From an uncultured Glaciecola sp. (GTDB lineage: Bacteria > Pseudomonadota > Gammaproteobacteria > Enterobacterales > Alteromonadaceae), in the NCBI GenBank assembly GCA_947496235.1, contig CANMCE010000001.1:1-64000 (forward strand): 64,000 bases of DNA, given 5' to 3'. The notes below the pieces were generated by a model that ran no database searches, was not told the origin of the DNA, and worked only from the letters and a program-made list of their open reading frames with translations. The position numbers and the translations under genes are program-made. The first letter of the stretch is position 1. Each line of letters starts with the position of its first letter. This document shows positions 20,030 through 29,045 of this stretch, piece by piece.

Positions 20030-21493
20030 ATGAGTAAACAACCAAAACAACCAAGTCTCATTGATTCTCTTATTCCGTTAGTTTTACTGATTGTACTCAT
20101 GAGTTGTTCAGTGTATTTGTTTGGTGAAGATTCTTCTTATGGTCCAAACCAAATTGCACTGCTTATCGGAATGTTCACAGCCGCTATCATTGGTTTGAAA
20201 AACGGGTATACCTGGAAATCCATTGAAGAAGGGCTGATCGCGGGTATTTCGATGTCGTTAGGCGCATGTTTAATACTTTTAGCCGTAGGTTCACTGATCG
20301 GTACTTGGATGTTGTCGGGTACTGTTCCTACTTTGATTTATTATGGGTTGTCGCTTCTTAATCCAAGTTGGTTTTATCCTGCCGCTTGTCTAATTTGTGC
20401 TGTTGTTGCTATGTCCATCGGTAGTTCATGGACAACTGCTGCAACCATAGGTGTAGCCTTAATTGGTGTCGCTACAGGCATGGACATGTCATTAAGTATC
20501 ACTGCGGGAGCCATAGTTTCTGGGGCTTATTTTGGTGATAAATTGTCACCTTTGTCAGAGACTACAAATTTAGCACCGGCGGTTGTTGGCACAGATTTAT
20601 TTCAACATATTAAATATATGTTGTGGACTACGGTACCAAGTTTCGTTATCGCATTGATTTTGTTTACTATTTTTGGTTTGCAATCTGACACTATAGACAC
20701 GAGTTCTCGTATTGATGAAATGCGAGAATTATTAGAAGCAAATTTTCACATTGGTTGGTACAACCTAGTGCCATTGGTTGTATTGTTATTGTTAGCGGTC
20801 AATAAGATGCCCGCATTTCCTGCAATTGCCATTGGCGCAATTCTTGGTGGTATTTGGGCTTTAATATTTCAATATGACGTGGTACTGAACCTTTTAGACA
20901 CCGAACACAGCGGTTTTATTCAAAGTCTAATGGTGGTTTGGACGGCTCTATTTGACGGAGTTGAATTTGCAACAGGAAATGACAATCTAGATGAATTGAT
21001 TTCAAGAGGCGGCATGTCTAGCATGCTCAACACTATTTGGCTCATTATATGTGCCATGTCTTTTGGTGCTGTGCTCGAAAAAGTGGGATTGTTAAAATCT
21101 ATTGTTACCTATGTGCTAAGAGGCGCAACTTCAGCCGGTTCTATGGTAACCAGAACAATATTGACGTGTATCGGCACCAACTTGGTCACGGCAGATCAAT
21201 ATATTGCCATCGTTATGCCTGGCCGTATGTATAAGGAAGAGTTTAAGAAGCGCGGACTTGACCAATTGAACCTTTCCCGCAGTCTAGAAGATGGTGGTAC
21301 CATTACCTCGCCGCTAATCCCTTGGAACACCTGCGGAGCCTTCATGCAAAGCGTATTAGGTGTAAGTGTTCTAGATTATCTATTTTATGCGTTCTTTAAT
21401 TTGATCAATCCAGTGCTTGCAGTTGTATATGCAGTATTCGGTATTAAAATACTTAGATTAGAACCGCCTCAAGTTGAAATCGTACATAAGTAG
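20030..21493 (+). CDS. nhaC: Na+/H+ antiporter, NhaC family
   Basis: This 487-residue polytopic membrane protein matches the NhaC antiporter family: GMFTAAIIGLKNGYTWKSIE near the N-terminus, then the family core GSSWTTAATIGVALIG and SGAYFGDKLSPLSETTNLAP. It exports sodium in exchange for protons. Pairing with the upstream sodium symporter suggests cycling of the sodium that enters with the NSS substrate (inference). The NhaC-type malate/lactate antiporters are close relatives and cannot be excluded. Confidence 0.88.
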   Translation: MSKQPKQPSLIDSLIPLVLLIVLMSCSVYLFGEDSSYGPNQIALLIGMFTAAIIGLKNGYTWKSIEEGLIAGISMSLGACLILLAVGSLIGTWMLSGTVPTLIYYGLSLLNPSWFYPAACLICAVVAMSIGSSWTTAATIGVALIGVATGMDMSLSITAGAIVSGAYFGDKLSPLSETTNLAPAVVGTDLFQHIKYMLWTTVPSFVIALILFTIFGLQSDTIDTSSRIDEMRELLEANFHIGWYNLVPLVVLLLLAVNKMPAFPAIAIGAILGGIWALIFQYDVVLNLLDTEHSGFIQSLMVVWTALFDGVEFATGNDNLDELISRGGMSSMLNTIWLIICAMSFGAVLEKVGLLKSIVTYVLRGATSAGSMVTRTILTCIGTNLVTADQYIAIVMPGRMYKEEFKKRGLDQLNLSRSLEDGGTITSPLIPWNTCGAFMQSVLGVSVLDYLFYAFFNLINPVLAVVYAVFGIKILRLEPPQVEIVHK

Positions 21494-21500
21494 GTAAACT

Positions 21501-24095
21501 ATGTCTGTCGCTATTAGTAAAAAGCGCTTGGATTACCAAGCGCCAGATTATGTTATTTCTGAAACTCACTTAGCATTTTCTCTTTCTCCAGAAAAAACCA
21601 AGGTTACATCCAGTTTAAAGGTCACGCGTAACCACCCTGAAGCACAGAAAATAAAGTTAGACGGTGAAAATCTAATTTTAGAAACAGTCAGGGTGAATGA
21701 GCAGCTTTTAGTTGCTGGAAAAGACTATGAAGTTGCCACAGACTACTTAGAAATCAATGCCGACCTAGACAGCTTTACACTAGAAATCGAAACCTTGATA
21801 AACCCAGCGGGTAATACGACCTTAGAGGGTTTGTACTTTGTTCAAGACACTTTTTGTTCACAGTGTGAAGCTGAAGGCTTTCGTCGAATAACTTATTATT
21901 TAGATCGTCCTGACGTTTTATCGGTATTTACGGTCTCTATTACAGCTGATGCTGCTAGCTATCCTTATCTTTTATCAAACGGAAACTTAGTGTCAGAAGA
22001 GATAAAAGATACCCAAAAAACTGTGGTTTGGCACGATCCTCACCCAAAACCTAGTTATTTATTTGCATTAGTGGCTGGAAATTTTGATTTGTTAACTGAC
22101 CACTTTACCACCAGTGAAGGGCGGGAAGTTGAGTTGCAACTCTATGTGGAGCTAGGACGCAAACACCAAGGTCAATTCGCCCTAGATAGCTTAAAACGTG
22201 CGATGCAATGGGATCAGGATACGTTTGGACTTGCTTATGATTTAGATATTTATATGGTTGTTGCTGTCGACTTCTTTAATATGGGAGCCATGGAAAACAA
22301 GGGCTTGAATGTATTTAATTCAAAGTTTGTGTTGGCCGAACCTGCTACTGCAACGGATGAAGACTATTTCAATATCGAATCTATTATAGCTCACGAATAC
22401 TTCCACAACTGGACTGGAAATAGGGTGACCTGCAGAGACTGGTTCCAATTGTCTTTGAAAGAAGGTTTAACCGTGTTCAGAGATCAAAAATTCAGTGCAG
22501 ATATGAGCAGTGAATTATCAACACGAATTTCTCAAGTCAAAGTAATAAAAGAATATCAGTTTGCCGAAGACGCAGGCCCTATGAGTCACCCCATAAGACC
22601 TGATGAAGTCATGGAGATGAACAACTTCTACACAGTTACCGTTTACGACAAAGGTGCAGAAGTGATTCGTATGTTACACACATTGCTAGGCGTTGATGGT
22701 TTTAGAAAAGGGATGGACCTTTATTTTAAACGTCACGATGGTCAGGCTGTTACCTGTGATGATTTTGTTCAAGCTATGCAAGACGTCACAGAAGTTGATT
22801 TAACCCAATTTAGACGTTGGTACTCGCAAAGTGGAACACCGCTAATCAGCGTGGTCAAATCTGTTGATAGTGATGGAACAGAATTTATTATTTCACAACA
22901 AAATCCTGCAACCGCTGATCAAAAAGACAAGCAAGACTTATTTATCCCGTTAGCAATGAGCGTTATCGATAAATCTGGTAATGAGCATCTTGTTGCCAAC
23001 AGTGCTGAGAATAACTTGGTAGTCGATAGCGCGAAAGTACAAGTAAATACTTCTTACACAGATGTAGTACCTGTATTAAATGATAATTTTTCAGCCCCAG
23101 TGATAGTGGACTATGAATACACTAATGCAGAATTACTAGATATCGTTAAATTCTCATCTTCTGACTATGCTAAATGGGATGCTGCCCAGCGCCTTTACAG
23201 TGCTCACATACTAGCCTTGTATAACCAAAGCCAGCAATCTATAGATGAAGATATTAATGCACTGGCAGACTATCTTATTAATAGCGAGCTTTCAGACGAT
23301 GTCATTGCAGAAATACTTACCTTGCCAAGTTTTGAATCATTATCAATTGGTTTGCAAAAAATCGATCCATTATCTTTGCACAACGCTATACGAGAAGTGA
23401 ATGAAAGGTTTGCCAACGCGCTTGGTGAGAAGTGTTTTGAAAAAGTGCTCGCAACTGAAACAAAAAGCGCTTACGCGTATGAGCAAAGCCAAGTGCATGC
23501 ACGAAAAGCCAATAAAGCCTGGCTGCTACTTGCAGGTTTGAATGATAAAACAGCATCACAAAGCTTAAAATGGTTGACTAACAAATATAAAACATCAGAC
23601 AACATGACGGAAAAACTCAATTGTTTGAAGGTGGCCCAGCAAATTAACCTTGATGTGTTTGATAATCTTATGCAAGCCTTTGAAGAAAGCTATGGCAGTG
23701 ATTCTGTGGTTATGGATAAATGGTTCTCGTTGCACGCAACAACAGAGCGAGAGGACATACTTTCTAGAATTACATTGTTAGAAGCTCATAGCGCTTATAT
23801 TCCTAAAAACCCTAACAAAATACGGGCTCTTTACAGTACGTTTGGGCATTATAATATTGCTGGCTTTCATCAATTATCCGGCGAAGGGTATAAATGTTTA
23901 GCCTCCAAGATAATTGAGGTGGATAAAATTAATCCTCAAGTGGCGAGCCGACTGATAACGCCGTTGTTACAATTCAAGCGTTACGCAACAAAGCATAGAG
24001 AGTTAATGGAAGGGCAACTACAACGGATTTTTAATGCCAAAGGTTTAAGCAAGGATTTATTTGAAAAAACCAGTAAGGCACTGATTAAAAATTAG
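21501..24095 (+). CDS. pepN: Aminopeptidase N (M1 family)
   Basis: This is a cytoplasmic zinc aminopeptidase of 864 residues, the usual size of the bacterial PepN type. The zinc motif HEYFHNWTGNR has H298, E299 and H302, and the third ligand lies in LSLKEGLTVF near E321. The exopeptidase motif GAMENKGLNVF is just upstream. The C-terminal half is helical, as in the family (DUF3458-like). It starts seven bases after nhaC and is followed by the DUF2835 gene. Confidence 0.97.
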   Translation: MSVAISKKRLDYQAPDYVISETHLAFSLSPEKTKVTSSLKVTRNHPEAQKIKLDGENLILETVRVNEQLLVAGKDYEVATDYLEINADLDSFTLEIETLINPAGNTTLEGLYFVQDTFCSQCEAEGFRRITYYLDRPDVLSVFTVSITADAASYPYLLSNGNLVSEEIKDTQKTVVWHDPHPKPSYLFALVAGNFDLLTDHFTTSEGREVELQLYVELGRKHQGQFALDSLKRAMQWDQDTFGLAYDLDIYMVVAVDFFNMGAMENKGLNVFNSKFVLAEPATATDEDYFNIESIIAHEYFHNWTGNRVTCRDWFQLSLKEGLTVFRDQKFSADMSSELSTRISQVKVIKEYQFAEDAGPMSHPIRPDEVMEMNNFYTVTVYDKGAEVIRMLHTLLGVDGFRKGMDLYFKRHDGQAVTCDDFVQAMQDVTEVDLTQFRRWYSQSGTPLISVVKSVDSDGTEFIISQQNPATADQKDKQDLFIPLAMSVIDKSGNEHLVANSAENNLVVDSAKVQVNTSYTDVVPVLNDNFSAPVIVDYEYTNAELLDIVKFSSSDYAKWDAAQRLYSAHILALYNQSQQSIDEDINALADYLINSELSDDVIAEILTLPSFESLSIGLQKIDPLSLHNAIREVNERFANALGEKCFEKVLATETKSAYAYEQSQVHARKANKAWLLLAGLNDKTASQSLKWLTNKYKTSDNMTEKLNCLKVAQQINLDVFDNLMQAFEESYGSDSVVMDKWFSLHATTEREDILSRITLLEAHSAYIPKNPNKIRALYSTFGHYNIAGFHQLSGEGYKCLASKIIEVDKINPQVASRLITPLLQFKRYATKHRELMEGQLQRIFNAKGLSKDLFEKTSKALIKN

Positions 24096-24116
24096 ATATA
24101 AGGGTGTTTTTTACAA

Positions 24117-24338
24117 TTGAAAACCTTTATTTTTGATATTTCAATGAACTATTTAGAGTGCAAATCTTTATATGATCACAGCATAAAATACGTTGTGGTG
24201 AATGATATTAATGGGAAAAGGTTGCAACTCGAAAAGCGACACATACTCAATTTACTCACCCCATCTGGCATCAAAGGTCGTTATCAATTGACCGTTGATG
24301 CCAACAATAATTTTAAAAAACTAGTAAAAATAGATTAA
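24117..24338 (+). CDS. DUF2835 family protein
   Basis: This 73-residue protein resembles the small gammaproteobacterial DUF2835 family: an N-terminal FDISMNYLECKSLYDHSIKY, a central VVVNDINGKRLQLEKRHI, then LTPSGIKGRYQLTVD. Its place directly after pepN and upstream of a pyrD block is usual in related genomes, from memory. The start must be the TTG at 24117, because the first ATG (24144) would cut off the conserved first strand; AAGGGTG lies upstream. No function is known. Confidence 0.75.
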   Translation: MKTFIFDISMNYLECKSLYDHSIKYVVVNDINGKRLQLEKRHILNLLTPSGIKGRYQLTVDANNNFKKLVKID

Positions 24339-24387
24339 AAAATAACCATTTAAAGCTTAATATCGCAAAATTTCATGTTTTATTTAC

Positions 24388-24404
24388 AACTGGTACGATT
24401 AGTT
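24388..24404. promoter_or_regulatory. FadR-like operator upstream of the DUF1302 cluster
   Basis: The 17-mer AACTGGTACGATTAGTT differs in two positions from a perfect palindrome with the FadR core TGGTnnGACCA. It lies 100 bp upstream of the DUF1302 start. FadR releases such sites on binding acyl-CoA in gammaproteobacteria. The assignment is by eye and not scored against a matrix. Confidence 0.5.
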
Positions 24405-24503
24405 CTTGCGATTGAGTCAAAATGATGTAATCATTTTGTTAATTTAATACTAGTGACTACACTGAGTGTAGCGACGGTTATTTATTTTGGAGAAGGTAAT
24501 CGC

Positions 24504-26573
24504 ATGTCAAACAAGCCTAGTGCACACAACAAAACGACATTAGCATTAGGTGTAGCTGCCGCACTGGCAGTTGCATCTTTTAGTTCAAATGCGGCAAATT
24601 GGAATTTCGGAGATTTAGAAGTAACACTTGATTCTACATTTACGCTAGCGACTAGTATAAGAGCAGAATCGAGAGACTTCAGTTTAATTGGACACGCAAA
24701 CGACCCGCAATTCAATTGGACAGGTTATAACCCAGCAACTAATCCGATCTATCCAAACGCTGATGTTTGGTCTTTGGGCGAGGGCGCTTATTCAACCAAT
24801 GGTGATTTGGGCGACTTAAACTTTGACCAAGGCAAGGCATTTTCAACCCAAGTTATCGGTTTGCACGAACTTGATATGCGCTATGGAGATTATGGTTTAT
24901 TTGCGCGTGGTTTCTATTTTTACGATTTCGAATTAATGGATAACGATAGAGACTGGGAAAATCCAATTACGGGTAACAGTTTTGATCCTTGTAGAGACAG
25001 CAGAGCAGCGTCTGAGCTTTGTAAAGACGTCAGACTTTTAGATTTATTTGTCTATGCAGACTTTTACGCAGGCGACATGCCGGTATCACTTCGTTTAGGT
25101 GATCAGGTTGTAGCATGGGGTGAAAGTACCTTTATTCAACACGGCATTAACACAACAAATCCAGTGGATGTTACACGTGCTCGCTCTCCGGGTGCAGAAC
25201 TGAAAGAAGTATTCATTCCCGTTGGTATGGTATACGGTTCAATAGGTGTTACAGATACAATTAGCGTTGAAGCTTATTATCAGTACGAGTGGGAGAAATC
25301 ACGTTTGCCTGTAGCAGGTAGCTACTTCGCAACTAATGACTTTGCTGGGGAAGGTGGTTCATTTAATAACATTCAGTTTGGCTTTGGTAGCTATGCTGAC
25401 ATGGATGCTGACACTTTAATAACACAACTTAACGACCTTGGCGCCGCGTTAGGTGCAGGTATGATTACACCTGAACAAGCAACGTCGATTTATTTCGCAT
25501 ATCCAACGCGTGTAACAGTAAGAGCACCAAGCGTGCATGCACACGATTATGCCAGCGATTCTGGCCAATATGGTGTCAAATTAGGTTGGTTCGCAGAAGA
25601 TTTAAACTTTACCCAGTTTGGTTTGTATTTCATCAATTATCATAGTCAGCGACCTTTAATTTCAGGAATCGCGTCTGATTTTACACCGCAAAGTATTCAA
25701 GCTGATTTGAATTTGCTTGCGACTCAGGGCGTTACCAGAGATACAGTGACCCAGCTTGGTGCCTTTACAGAAGCTAGATTTGTATACCCAGAAGACATTC
25801 AATTAGTGGGCTTAAGTTTCAATACAAATGTGGGCACTACAGCACTTTCTGGTGAATTTTCTTACCGTATGGATGAACCTTTACAGATAGATGACATCGA
25901 ACTCCTATATATGGGGAATCCAGAACAGTTGGCTAAGGCTGGTCTGAGACCAGAGCTTTTAGGCATCTCCCAGTTAAATAATATTGGGCGCTCGGTAGGT
26001 CCAGGTGAAACTGCGGAAGGTTTTTTATTATCTGATACCTTCCAAATGCAGTTTACTGCGTCTCATGTATTAGGGCCTACGTTAGGTGCTGATAACCTAA
26101 TATTGTTAGGAGAAGCAGGTTATGTAAAGGTTGAAGACTTTCCTGACCCTAGTGTTATTCGTTTGAATGCACCAGGTACGTCAAGAACGCCTTCTTTAGA
26201 ACCTATCCCGGGTACCAATAATTACCGTGAAGGATTACATACGGGGATTTCTGATGGTCCAGAAGAAAACCCATTCGCAACAGACGATGCGTGGGGATAC
26301 AGACTATTAGCCATTGCAGATTTTAATAACGTGTTTGCCGGTATCAATCTAAGAGCCAGAGCAACGTTTTCTCACGATGTTGAAGGAACTACGCCGGATC
26401 CATTGTTCTTATTCCTTGAAGATAGCAAGTCAGCTAATTTGTCATTTACCTTTGACTATTTAAGTAAATGGTCATTTACAGCGTCCTACAGTGCGTTTTG
26501 GGGCGGCATAGGTACGACAAATGCGTTAGCAGACAGAGACTTTGCTTCATTTAATATTAAGTATGCAATTTAA
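24504..26573 (+). CDS. DUF1302 family outer-membrane protein
   Basis: The 689-residue precursor has a long signal peptide ending ASFSSNA-AN near residue 32. The mature part begins WNFGDLEVTLDSTFTLATS and is rich in alternating aromatic β-strand patterns up to a terminal strand ending SFNIKYAI, as in outer-membrane barrels. Family features include the segment LRLGDQVVAWGESTFIQHG. DUF1302 proteins are thought to be porin-like, but the substrate is unknown. The ATG at 24504, with GGAG 11 bases upstream, is preferred over a GTG at 24453. It is the first gene of a four-gene cluster with DUF1329, YCF48-like and RND genes. Confidence 0.85.
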   Translation: MSNKPSAHNKTTLALGVAAALAVASFSSNAANWNFGDLEVTLDSTFTLATSIRAESRDFSLIGHANDPQFNWTGYNPATNPIYPNADVWSLGEGAYSTNGDLGDLNFDQGKAFSTQVIGLHELDMRYGDYGLFARGFYFYDFELMDNDRDWENPITGNSFDPCRDSRAASELCKDVRLLDLFVYADFYAGDMPVSLRLGDQVVAWGESTFIQHGINTTNPVDVTRARSPGAELKEVFIPVGMVYGSIGVTDTISVEAYYQYEWEKSRLPVAGSYFATNDFAGEGGSFNNIQFGFGSYADMDADTLITQLNDLGAALGAGMITPEQATSIYFAYPTRVTVRAPSVHAHDYASDSGQYGVKLGWFAEDLNFTQFGLYFINYHSQRPLISGIASDFTPQSIQADLNLLATQGVTRDTVTQLGAFTEARFVYPEDIQLVGLSFNTNVGTTALSGEFSYRMDEPLQIDDIELLYMGNPEQLAKAGLRPELLGISQLNNIGRSVGPGETAEGFLLSDTFQMQFTASHVLGPTLGADNLILLGEAGYVKVEDFPDPSVIRLNAPGTSRTPSLEPIPGTNNYREGLHTGISDGPEENPFATDDAWGYRLLAIADFNNVFAGINLRARATFSHDVEGTTPDPLFLFLEDSKSANLSFTFDYLSKWSFTASYSAFWGGIGTTNALADRDFASFNIKYAI

Positions 26574-26583
26574 GGACATTAAT

Positions 26584-27951
26584 ATGATCAAGAATTTAGG
26601 TGTTATTGCAGCCAGTATTGCAATCACTTTAGCCAGTAGTACCGCTATTGCAAAAGTTTCAGAAACAGAAGCGGCGAAGCTTGGAAATGAATTAACGCCT
26701 CTAGGAGGCTTAAAAGCGGGTAATGCTGATGGCAGTATCCCTGCATGGACAGGCGGAATTACAACGCCTCCAGCCGGTTATAGCAAAGGTGATTTCCATA
26801 TTGATCCCTTTCCAGAGGACAAGGTTCAGTTCACTATCACTGGTGCAAACTATAAAGAATATGCAGACAGTTTGAGTGATGGGCAAATTGCTTTGTTTGA
26901 AGCATATCCTGATACTTTCAAGATGCCTGTTTATGAAACCAGAAGAACGGCATCAAACCCTGAATTTGTGTATGAAGCAACTAAAGCAAATGCTACTAGT
27001 GCCGAGTTATTAAATGCTGGTAATGGCATAAAAGGGGCGGCCATTGGTATTCCATTCCCTATTCCGCAAAACGGTCTAGAAGCTATTTGGAATCACTTGT
27101 TACGTTATCGTGGACAATCAGTACAACGTTATGGTGGTCAAGCTGCTGTGACAGCAAATGGTGATTATAACGTTATAGGATTTGATGAAAAATTGCTGAT
27201 CAAGTACTCAGAAACGGGAATGACCGCGGACAAGCTGGTTGAAGACAATATTTTGTTTAAGTTTATGCAGTCGGTAACATTCCCAGCAAGACTAGCTGGT
27301 ACTGTATTGCTAGTACATGAAACCGTTGATCAAATTAAAAAGCCACGCATGGCTTGGACCTATAATACTGGGCAAAGAAAAGTGTTTGCTGCGCCAAATA
27401 TTGCTTATGATGCCCCCGGAACAGCGGCTGACGGTCTAAGAACCACAGACGACTTTGATATGTTTAATGGATCGCCTGATCGTTACAATTGGGAACTAAA
27501 AGGCAAAAAAGAGCTATATATTGCGTATAACAACTACAAACTACATAGTGATAAAGCAAAGTACTCTGATATTTTAATGCCTGGCCACATTAATCCAGAC
27601 TTAACTCGTTATGAAAAGCACAGAGTCTGGGTAGTTGAAGCAACCTTAAAAGACGAATATAGACACATTTATCAAAAACGCGTGTTCTACATTGATGAAG
27701 ACAGCTGGCAAGTACATGTTGCTGATATGTACGACAACAGAAACGAGTTATACCGTGTAGCATTGGCTTATGGTGTTAACTATTATGATGTGCCTACACA
27801 TTGGTCTACACTAGATGTTTATCATGATTTAAATTCACGTCGTTATCTGGCCTTAGGTTTGGATAATGAAGAAACAATGTATGATTTTGAAGAAGAGCTG
27901 AAAGATCGAGATTTCACTCAATCTGCGCTGAGGCGACAAGGCATACGTTAG
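26584..27951 (+). CDS. DUF1329 family protein
   Basis: This 455-residue exported protein has a signal peptide cut near STAIA-KVSE. The mature part carries the DUF1329 opening EAAKLGNELTPLGGLKAGNA and GSIPAWTGG, and many Trp/Tyr residues in a probable β-rich fold. DUF1329 resembles LolA/LolB-type lipoprotein carriers in fold, and with DUF1302 it forms a recurrent pair. The ATG at 26584, after an AAGGAC site, is chosen; the longer frame from 26542 begins inside the previous gene. Role in periplasmic or outer-membrane transfer of a hydrophobic substrate is inferred from context. Confidence 0.85.
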   Translation: MIKNLGVIAASIAITLASSTAIAKVSETEAAKLGNELTPLGGLKAGNADGSIPAWTGGITTPPAGYSKGDFHIDPFPEDKVQFTITGANYKEYADSLSDGQIALFEAYPDTFKMPVYETRRTASNPEFVYEATKANATSAELLNAGNGIKGAAIGIPFPIPQNGLEAIWNHLLRYRGQSVQRYGGQAAVTANGDYNVIGFDEKLLIKYSETGMTADKLVEDNILFKFMQSVTFPARLAGTVLLVHETVDQIKKPRMAWTYNTGQRKVFAAPNIAYDAPGTAADGLRTTDDFDMFNGSPDRYNWELKGKKELYIAYNNYKLHSDKAKYSDILMPGHINPDLTRYEKHRVWVVEATLKDEYRHIYQKRVFYIDEDSWQVHVADMYDNRNELYRVALAYGVNYYDVPTHWSTLDVYHDLNSRRYLALGLDNEETMYDFEEELKDRDFTQSALRRQGIR

Positions 27952-27959
27952 TAAAAGTT

Positions 27960-27984
27960 CGGTTGGCTTTTGCCAACCGTTTTT
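27960..27984 (+). terminator. Terminator or attenuator after DUF1329
   Basis: Arms CGGTTGGC and GCCAACCG (27960–27967, 27972–27979) with a TTTT loop are followed by five T. It sits inside the cluster, so it may lower expression of the two downstream genes rather than end the operon. Confidence 0.75.
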
Positions 27985-28004
27985 GCATTTAAAGAAGGTA
28001 ATTT

Positions 28005-29042
28005 GTGTTAAAAAATAGTTTTTTTGTTGTAATAGCTTTGTTGGTATTTGCAAGTGTTAGAGCCGATGAAGCCTATTTAGCGCCTCTAGTAAAAGAGTCA
28101 TTGCTACTCGATATTAACTCTGCCAATCAAACAGTGATTGTTGGAGAGAGAGGGCATATTCTTGTTTCTGATAACCAAGTAAATGATTTTGAACAAGTCA
28201 AAGTGCCAACTACTGCTACATTAACCGCGGTATTTGGAATACAAGATCAATACTGGGCTGTAGGCCATGATGCGAGTATTTTGAAATCTACCCAAGGCGC
28301 TGATAAGTGGTCAATAAAATTTTCCGATAAATCGTTAGAACGACCGTTTTTGGATGTAATGTTTTTAGATCAAAATCATGGAATTGCTGTCGGTGGCTAT
28401 GGCATGTTTTATCGCACGCTTGATGGCGGAGAAACTTGGACCCCCGAGTTACATGCTTCAGTGTTAACTGCAGACGATTTAGATTATTTAGACAGTATTA
28501 AAGACGACCTTGAATTTTATAACGAAGAACTGTCATATATTATCCCTAATTTTAATCGTATAAATCAGGCGGGTGATTTGCTTTTGCTGGCTGGTGAGGG
28601 TGGTTTGCTCGCTGTGAGTCAAGACTTGGGAAAATCTTGGGAAAGATATGATATCGACTATCAAGGTTCATTGTTTGATGTAAAAGCGATACAAGAAAAC
28701 CTGTTTATTGCCGTTGGTTTAAGAGGCAAAATGTTTGTCAAACGCAATGATGAAGATTGGACATCAATAGAAACTTGTCTTACGACCTCGTTAAATTCAA
28801 TCGTTTTTGATGAGGACTCAGTATTTGCTGTGGGTAATAATGGCGTTGTTTTAAACATTGATTCTGAGCAATTATTTTCTGACGAATTACACCCAGCGAA
28901 TAATGATAATTGCAGTGCTCATAAAGCCTTAACACTCGTAGAAACAGATATTTCTTCATCTATTTCAAATGCAGCTATTTTAAATGATCAACTCTTGGCT
29001 ATCACCGCCAATGGTATTCAATCGGTTTCATTGGCAAAATAA
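28005..29042 (+). CDS. YCF48/BNR-repeat (β-propeller) exported protein
   Basis: This 345-residue protein begins with a signal peptide (MLKNSFFVVIALLVFASVRA). Repeated strand motifs such as GHILVSD, YWAVGHDASILKST, GGYGMFYRTLDGGETW and GEGGLLAVSQDLGKSWE are BNR/YCF48-type β-propeller blades. YCF48-like proteins often accompany RND pumps in clusters with DUF1302 and DUF1329. The start is a GTG at 28005 with AAGGT seven bases upstream. A scaffold or assembly role for the pump is an inference. Confidence 0.82.
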   Translation: MLKNSFFVVIALLVFASVRADEAYLAPLVKESLLLDINSANQTVIVGERGHILVSDNQVNDFEQVKVPTTATLTAVFGIQDQYWAVGHDASILKSTQGADKWSIKFSDKSLERPFLDVMFLDQNHGIAVGGYGMFYRTLDGGETWTPELHASVLTADDLDYLDSIKDDLEFYNEELSYIIPNFNRINQAGDLLLLAGEGGLLAVSQDLGKSWERYDIDYQGSLFDVKAIQENLFIAVGLRGKMFVKRNDEDWTSIETCLTTSLNSIVFDEDSVFAVGNNGVVLNIDSEQLFSDELHPANNDNCSAHKALTLVETDISSSISNAAILNDQLLAITANGIQSVSLAK

Positions 29043-29045
29043 TTT